DNA of 64,000 nt from positions 16,492,001-16,556,000 of the forward strand of contig JASFXZ010000016.1 in NCBI GenBank assembly GCA_032209605.1, read 5' to 3'. The notes beneath the pieces are model-generated. The model made no database searches. It was not told the DNA's origin and worked only from the letters and a program-made list of their open reading frames with translations. A program made the position numbers and the translations under genes. Positions within the stretch are counted from its first letter, which is position 1, and each line of letters starts with the position of its first letter. Below, in pieces: positions 55,101 through 61,100 of this stretch. The stretch is from Mactromeris polynyma. Its lineage: Eukaryota; Mollusca; Bivalvia; Venerida; Mactridae.

Positions 55101-58100
55101 AGCGATAAGAAGAATGGTTGACATTTAGTCCGATTTAACCCACGAAATATATTCTGCTTGCGATTTTTCTACGCTGCAAAAAAAACATCAATCATCGACA
55201 CTAAACACAATAATCTTTGTATATGTGAATTTAATGCCTCCTTAACTAATTGAATAAATAAATAATGCGTTAAAACTGCGCATTTTTTTTGGAATTCCAG
55301 ACAAAAAATACCCAAGAGTGTTGGATGGACGGATTTAAAATGGGTGAATGATACTTCTGAGAATAATCAGTCTTCTTTATTCGTCTTGATAAAACTTTCA
55401 GACGGAGTTTATTTTCCGTTTTTCTCTCAGATTTTTAGTCGCCTTAATTGTAGTGCGGACCCTTTCAGAGAGTTTATAACATTTTTTTCGAGAGGATTAG
55501 AATATAGCATTTTACGTCCAAGCAAAATACCGAATTTTATGTTTCGAGCGCAGGGATTATGCACACGACGTATATTGTTGAAGCTAATGTATTAACATTC
55601 ATAAATAGATAGTTCCCACCTTTACAATATCTACCTCCCTTGTTCTTAATCGTCAGACATTTTGATAAGCAAAACTGATAAGCACTCGTATGAGAAATTA
55701 ACCACATATGCGATAATTGAGAAAATACTTTGAGAACAATGTTGCAAATGTTCTAAATGTGTTTTAGGTTGAATGTTCTGTAAAAGACAAAAAACTAATC
55801 ATCTTAAATGTAAGCTACATAAAGCCCGCGCTGAGCTGTTCCCTCCAAAGTGAAGAGTTCCTATCAAGAATTCATGCCAGACAAGAGAAATGGCGGATTT
55901 GATCAAATTAAATGTTGTTTACATTTCATTATGTGTATGACATTATGAATTTCATCTGAACATAACCATAATCACCCTCACACAAAATGGCTGACAATCT
56001 GATAAGACATCATTTAACCTCCTGGCATTAGACACAGAATTCATTTTGTCATTCGACAATGCGGGTTACTTGTGTTTGTGCTAGCTTTATATGGAGTTGG
56101 CGACCGGAAATTATTGATGATTGTGTGATTTTCTGAAGAAAAGGCGAAAATTGTCTTTATATGATGGAAATCGATGTAATTTTGCTCGAATGTCTTCGCA
56201 AATAGAATTGCCATCTCTTTTCCGTTCAGTAATATTCTGATTTTCGTTGCTAATGAAAATACGAAGTTGCGGCTCTAAATCAGAAGACTTAACACGTTTC
56301 TATGGAAATTCATCCTGGACCTAGATAATGATAGAATGACATATATCATTTTTTGTTATTCGATTGCAAAATGTAGAATTGTCTGTTATTCAATTACATC
56401 TGTCATAAATCTTTTAATACCAAATGACTAAACACACAGTAAGAAGTGAATATCACCACCAGGAGGGAGAAACACTATAAAAGAGAGAAAATAAGTTGCT
56501 ACAAGGAACGCCACATACAACAGACAGTGTCTCTCCACACAGACCTCCGGGAAAACAACAATACTGTACATATAACATAAAGCATTTGAGGAGGCTCAAG
56601 CGTACAAACTTAAGTGAACAGGGGCGCAAGGAATGACCTGGCCGACCATAAGGGATTAAAAAGGAGAATCAAAGAGGACAAACAGGGGGGAGGGAGGTTA
56701 ATAGATGGAAAAGATTACAGGACAAGTCAAGACAGCTGACAAAAATAGGCCGAAACTGGAGAGAAAAAATAACATGAACACTATAAAGTGATAAAGTGAA
56801 AGAATTGTACAGGGGGAAGGGACACTTAACATACGTTTCAAAAAGTAATAAGAAATTATACCCATACAGAGACTGCCAGCCTTGGAACTGTCTGTACAAT
56901 ACTGGTTTAAATCAATTTAACAGCTAGATAATCTCACACTTAACCGCTACAGGTATACACCTTTTATTGGGGCCAGATAACGAAGTGTATCAGCGTGATC
57001 AAAATGTCAAAGTGTTTTAAGAAATGACTCAGATTCTACTGCATAAATTTCAAATTATGTTAACTTCAACCTTACAAGTACCGTAGTGGGACAAATATGT
57101 CTGTGCGAACAGATTAATTTTTCCCAGGCACCGCCGTATTGGTCCGATCAAACATAGACAAATATACCCTGGGGCCTTATTTATAAACATTATAATACTA
57201 AACTTCAGACTTAGACTTTTAAATGTATATATTTTTTATAATATTATTCCTCCCTTGTTGTTTTAACCGTCTTTGGATTCAAAATTGTCTGATAGGACAT
57301 ACATGGTCGACCAAAATACCATAAAGTGCATTAGTTAAAATGTCTCGACCTCATGAGTAGTAATTTGCATTGTTTTACAAGTCGAACTATGCATTACATA
57401 AATCACAGCGTCCAGTCAAAGTAAGTGTACAAACTAGACAGGAATAATTAAAACAGATGCACATGTTTTTGACAAAAGTGGGCTTTATTCCCTCCCTCCA
57501 AACAATTCAGCAGTTGTCTAGATAGCGCAATAAATAAAACAGTACCTTCAGTACTTTGATTATATACATTTGGCTCGTCGTCGATAAAATGAATCGATAA
57601 TAATGTTAATCGGCACATGGCTTTGGTATTTGCATATCAGTGTTGTTTAAACCAATCAAATCTTACGTTATACACTTAACCCAAGTCTTTTCAACCGAAC
57701 AACGTGTGTAAGCTTGATGCGGATTGGTTAACCTTTCAAAAAGGGGTACGTTACCTTACCGAAATCGACTGTATTTCGGAGAATTTACCTAAATCCATTT
57801 TGGATCTTGAGTGACCAGCTATCGTAACCTCTCGGCAATAAATCTTAGCCTTCATGTTGCGCCCACCATCTTTTTTCATATACTGATGTCACTGTTTTAT
57901 AATAGTAAAAGGGATTTTGAACACTGTTAAAATATAATAATTGTATACACTTTAAAGATAATAGAAAAACAAATCAGCTCAATATTAAACCGTAATTTTA
58001 GTACACACTGTCAGATAAAATACTTACGGGGCTGGTAAACGGCCCGGGAGCTTTATGTCCCCTAAGCATAAATTGTTATATAAACGCCTAATAGAGAGGT

Positions 58101-61100
58101 ACTTGATTATACGCAAAATAATAAAAGCAGTAACAGTTGAAAGTATAATAATGTGTAACGCAAGATATAGATTTATAGCGATCTCATATACATTGAAACA
58201 TTTTTAATAATATAGCTTTGTCTGCTCTTTTATTATTCATATCCGTTGTTGGATATCCGTCTATTATCCAATCACCGGCCTGAATTACGCCATGTTTCCG
58301 GAGTTCCGATGGATGACAATAACATGATTACGATATATCACTAAAATATTCCACCCTACTTACAACGCTGTATTAATTCCGCGACCTACTTTTCATGGCG
58401 TTATTGTTTATCACATTATCTACATTTTGTATCTTATTTTCGGTTTGTCATAAAAATGCAAATTGTTACAAAAATGTTATGGAATATTATATCGAGGCCA
58501 TACATTTCCCCCTAATGACTTATGCAAATCAAAGGACTAAAGGTCCTTGGAGGCGCTTTCACGGCAAGACTACTAAACATTAGTACGCGACTATTCGGGT
58601 AAACTCATTCGCCAAAATGACACAAATAATCCAGAAAATCCGTTTATGTCAAGACTTCCACCATTCCACATTTGATATATCCCTGACAAATCAGCCATTT
58701 TACTTATCAGCTCTATAATAAAATCAGAGGACTTTACATGTACTTTTTTCTTGAGACAATGAATTGGCGGTAATTCGAGTAGGTCACCCGTTTGACAATG
58801 ATAGCAATGAGACGCTCAAAAAACACTGTTTGTATATTTTCAGTTATACATGACGCTGGTGTCATTCGCTGTTTTCATCATCCCTGCTATCATCATCGCC
58901 AGTTGCTACATCATCATCGTCGTCATCATCTGGAGCAAGTCTTCAATCATGTTGAAAAGCGGAAGTGGAAATGGAAATTCCAAAAGCAGCTCATCGTCCG
59001 CTACGAATGGTAAATATATTGCTTTATGTTTAGTTCCTTAAAGGTACACAGTCTTATTTTTTGACTATATGTATGTGGCAGACTCTGAGACTTTTGCCCA
59101 AATGCACTGAGCCTCGTTTCTGAATAAAACGCAATAAAGATGACGTCATGTTTTTACATTATGAGAATGACATATATCCTTAGTCATAGATATGAGAATG
59201 TCAGTGGTAATTGATTTCATACAGATGTACTCTACAACACAACAGCTCTCGGGTATTTCCGTACCACTTCGTTATTCGGATAAAACCCTCTAGTGTATGT
59301 AAGGCGGAGCACTATGTGGCAAAACTCAACATTTTGTGCGGTCAAGAAATAGTTCTCGTAAAACGGATTTATAATTTCAATAACTTCGATAAATTCACGT
59401 AAGTGATGGATTATCGTTGTCATTTCTAGTTAAAAATCACACATTTCAGCCTCCATATAGCTTAAATATTAGATTCATCAGCACTCCAACGTTCACGCCG
59501 CCATCTTGTTTTCATGATATTCGAATGGTATTTCCGAAAGTAGTGCATAACGCACATCCGAGGCACTTGACGTAGTTGGCCGAGGATTGTCGAATGACAC
59601 ACGAGTCTGATACGGGTATTTCCATCCTGACCTACGTGCCGAGTTAGCGCTAGCATTGGAAATACCTGTATCGGTCTTGTGTTTTGCAGTTCCAGTAAAC
59701 ATTTCTGTTCTGTTCTGTTCTGTCTGTCATTATAAAAACTATATTTATTATAATCGAGTTTTACTGTTTCAAATTTTCCACCTTTACAGATTAAAAAGTC
59801 AATCTGGTGTCACCTTATAATTAACCACACCAATATTTTAACTCAAGGTCGTGTTTAAAAAAAAGTTACATGCAATTTTTTTGAGCACATCTGTATGAAG
59901 GCATTAATATGCCAATTTCTCAAAATTATGTTTTAGCATATTCTGATAGAAAATTAGACGATCTACCTTTAAGCATATTGGGAGAGTCGCCGGAAATGAA
60001 ATAAATTTGTTTAATAGAGAGATTCCGGATTATTGAGACATTTCAGTATATAGGAAATTATGTTTCTATAACATGGAATTCGAACGTGAGATGTTATATT
60101 AATAAGCAAGGGAAGTCTGGTCGGAAGTTTATTATGTTTTCGGGATATTTTCGTCTTTTGTGACAATAGTGATGGTTGAACTATGCAATATGATATGCAT
60201 TGTGGGTAAATCATACGTCATTGTTTCTATTTATAGGAGGTTCGATCACTGTAAGGTTTACTGGACCACCAAAGGCAAAGGCGCAATCTATGAGTGGGAC
60301 TAGTTCACGTGGTGTAATTCCTAAAGCGAAAATAAAAACAATAAAAATGACATTTGTAATAGTATTAGGTAAGTATACAGTAGATGTGTTATCTTGCGTC
60401 GGGAGGCGTTCTGGTCGAGGGGTAGGAGCGTATTGACTCCTGACCCGAAGGTCGTGAGTTTGAGCCTCGGTGGTCGGAGTAAAATGAATAGGTTTAAAAA
60501 TAGCGTCAGTACTAAGATAAAAATGTAATTGGAATAAAATGAAAATAAGAAAACATTTCCCAATAATACTTTTGGATTTTACGAATTTATCGGAGAACCT
60601 CGGTTTCCATCGTAGGATAGGATAACTCAGACGTGGTTGTGGTTGAACAAAACTGACTTTTTCGAAAAAATCTTCATGCGGAATTTTCAAAAATGAGAAT
60701 AGAAATTCCTGCAGTGTTCAACAATGTTATGAGTGTTTGAAAAAATCTTCACGCGGAATTTTTTAAAAATGAGAATTGAAATTCCTGCAGTTTTCAACAA
60801 TATAATGAGTGTTAAACTCACAATCCAGTCGGGCCTCGTTCATTTCATTTCGAATAATACAAAGTTTCGGATATTCCATTTTATTTCGAATAATACATAG
60901 TTTCGGATAGTCCATTTCATTTCGAATAATACATACTTTCGGTTTTCATTCCGAATAATACATAGTTTCGGATAGTCCATTTCATTTCGAATAATACATA
61001 GTTTCGGATAGTCCATTTCAATTCGATGCGCCAATGAGGATACATCGGGACGCGATATTTATTTCGGATGTTACCAAGTATTCGGATAGAAGGTTGTCGA

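Larger units (their letters stand above)
54560..58843 (+). other. CCAPR intron 4 (4.3 kb)
   Basis: Phase 0, gtacgg...tattttcag. Contains family D (54730-54917), the inverted-repeat partner 55954-56212, family A (56480-56840) and family B (57610-57885). 54920-55950, 56845-57605 and 57890-58840 show nothing supportable. Confidence 0.9.

Noticed and set aside
58850..58935. ATC-rich stretch as a microsatellite
   Set aside because: It is TM5 coding sequence; Ile codons in frame explain the pattern.
60211..60690. 159-codon minus-strand open frame, longest in the window
   Set aside because: Antisense to CCAPR exon 6 and intron 6 repeats, with no recognisable domain; the sense exon has clear homology and splice sites.
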